A stretch of 5,444 nt of DNA from an uncultured Streptococcus sp. GTDB taxonomy: Bacteria; Bacillota; Bacilli; Lactobacillales; Streptococcaceae. Location of the stretch: NCBI GenBank assembly GCA_900755085.1, contig CAAEFF010000084.1:1-5444 (forward strand), written 5' to 3'. This document shows, one piece after another, positions 5,240 to 5,444 of the stretch. Below the pieces are notes generated by a model, which had not been told where the DNA came from, ran no database searches, and worked only from the letters and a program-made list of their open reading frames with translations. Both the position numbers and the translations under genes were made by a program. Numbering within the stretch: position 1 is the stretch's first letter; every line of letters starts with the position of its first letter.

Positions 5240-5360
5240 ACTTTTGGTCTCTCAAGAGTGTACAGGGACGTGCTGACAAATGTTGCAAAAGTACACACGG
5301 ATGGTAGCTGTCACCAAGTGTACCATCACCAAAAATAAAAAATTTCACAGGAGAATGTAG
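5229..5360 (+). promoter_or_regulatory. Long rpsL 5' leader with competing RNA pairings
   Basis: The region between the predicted rpsL start and its ATG is about 132 nt, long for a first ribosomal-protein gene. The stretch 5286-5296 can pair in three mutually exclusive ways: TACTTTTG (5239-5246) with CAAAAGTA (5286-5293); GTGTAC (5258-5263) with GTACAC (5291-5296); or GTACAC (5291-5296) with a second GTGTAC (5318-5323). GATGGTA (5300-5306) also pairs perfectly with TACCATC (5321-5327), which excludes the third option but is compatible with the first two. No terminator T-run follows these stems, and the ribosome binding site (5349-5354) stays unpaired in all of them. A regulatory role, such as ribosomal-protein feedback or RNA stability, is inference only. 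I do not recognise a known riboswitch or leader family. Confidence 0.4.
5280..5360 (+). CDS. Possible 26-codon upstream ORF abutting rpsL
   Basis: ATG at 5280 opens a frame of 26 codons that stops with TAG at 5358-5360, directly before the rpsL ATG at 5361. The predicted peptide is basic and rich in K, R and T, with MLQKYTRMVAVTK at its start. The only ribosome binding candidate is AGGGA (5264-5268), 11 nt from the ATG, which is a long spacing. Its last codons include the AGGAGA that serves as the rpsL ribosome binding site. Translation would run through the pairing elements of the leader and could couple to rpsL. An ORF this short can arise by chance, and an overlapping GTG-started frame of equal length exists, so confidence is low. 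Confidence 0.2.
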   Translation: MLQKYTRMVAVTKCTITKNKKFHRRM

Positions 5361-5444
5361 ATGCCTACAATTAACCAATTGGTTCGCAAACCGCGTAAAT
5401 CAAAAGTAGAAAAATCTAAATCACCAGCTTTGAACGTTGGTTAC
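5361..5444 (+). CDS. rpsL: 30S ribosomal protein S12, N-terminal fragment
   Basis: The window ends inside this gene; 28 complete codons are visible. The N-terminus MPTINQLVRKPRKSK followed by SPALNVGY is characteristic of S12, a 30S protein at the decoding centre where streptomycin-resistance mutations occur; those positions lie beyond the window. ATG 5361 has AGGAGA (5349-5354) 6 nt upstream. An ATGTAG at 5355-5360 directly before it is too close to that ribosome binding site to be the start. In Firmicutes rpsL is normally followed by rpsG and fusA. It is expressed from its own strong promoter at 5194-5222, separate from the purR unit. Confidence 0.97.
   Translation, partial: MPTINQLVRKPRKSKVEKSKSPALNVGY

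Noticed and set aside
5258..5338. GTG-started 26-codon frame in the rpsL leader
   Set aside because: It has no ribosome binding site, ends 22 nt before rpsL and overlaps the ATG-started upstream ORF. It mainly shows that short frames arise easily here, and lowers confidence in the other one.
5355..5360. ATGTAG start-stop element directly before rpsL
   Set aside because: Only 1-2 nt separate it from the AGGAGA, too close for initiation; it is simply the last two codons of the possible upstream ORF.

Overview
The window looks like chromosomal core DNA from a low-to-mid GC Firmicute, most likely a viridans-group Streptococcus. The evidence is the gene order rsgA-rpe-thiN-rmuC-yhaM(cbf)-purR-(small membrane protein)-rpsL, the strong AGGAG-type ribosome binding sites, the extended -10 promoters and the streptococcal-looking protein sequences. 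All genes are on the + strand. I see no mobile element, CRISPR array, tRNA or rRNA.

Positions 1-3656 form one compact operon. It holds the 3' end of rsgA (ribosome-assembly GTPase), rpe (ribulose-phosphate 3-epimerase), thiN (thiamine pyrophosphokinase), rmuC (RmuC-type DNA recombination factor with a membrane anchor) and yhaM (3'-5' exoribonuclease with OB-fold and HD domain). The genes abut or overlap: gaps of 9 and 1 nt, overlaps of 8 and 14 nt. No internal promoter or terminator is convincing, so co-transcription is likely. Rpe and ThiN have a loose metabolic link, because the TPP made by ThiN serves transketolase in the pentose phosphate branch. RsgA and YhaM belong to ribosome and RNA maintenance.

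Positions 3657-3788 hold an intrinsic terminator for that operon. An extended -10 promoter for purR and a near-consensus PurBox are packed onto the terminator's descending arm and T-run. PurR, the PRPP-sensing purine regulator, is therefore probably autoregulated.

Positions 3789-5158 hold purR, then 23 nt later an uncharacterised 176-codon, GTG-started, single-pass membrane or secreted protein. It has a charged stalk, a helical module and a low-complexity tail.

Positions 5159-5360 form a 202-nt intergenic region. It contains a terminator-like inverted repeat whose loop carries the -10 box of the rpsL promoter, followed by an rpsL leader of about 130 nt. The leader has several mutually exclusive base-pairing options and a possible 26-codon upstream ORF whose stop codon directly abuts the rpsL start. 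Positions 5361-5444 are the first 28 codons of rpsL (ribosomal protein S12), the usual first gene of the str operon.

Most of the window is ordinary core genome. The less ordinary points are the two nested terminator/promoter regions, the rpsL leader, the uncharacterised purR partner gene, and the apparent loss of two zinc-ligand cysteines in RsgA.
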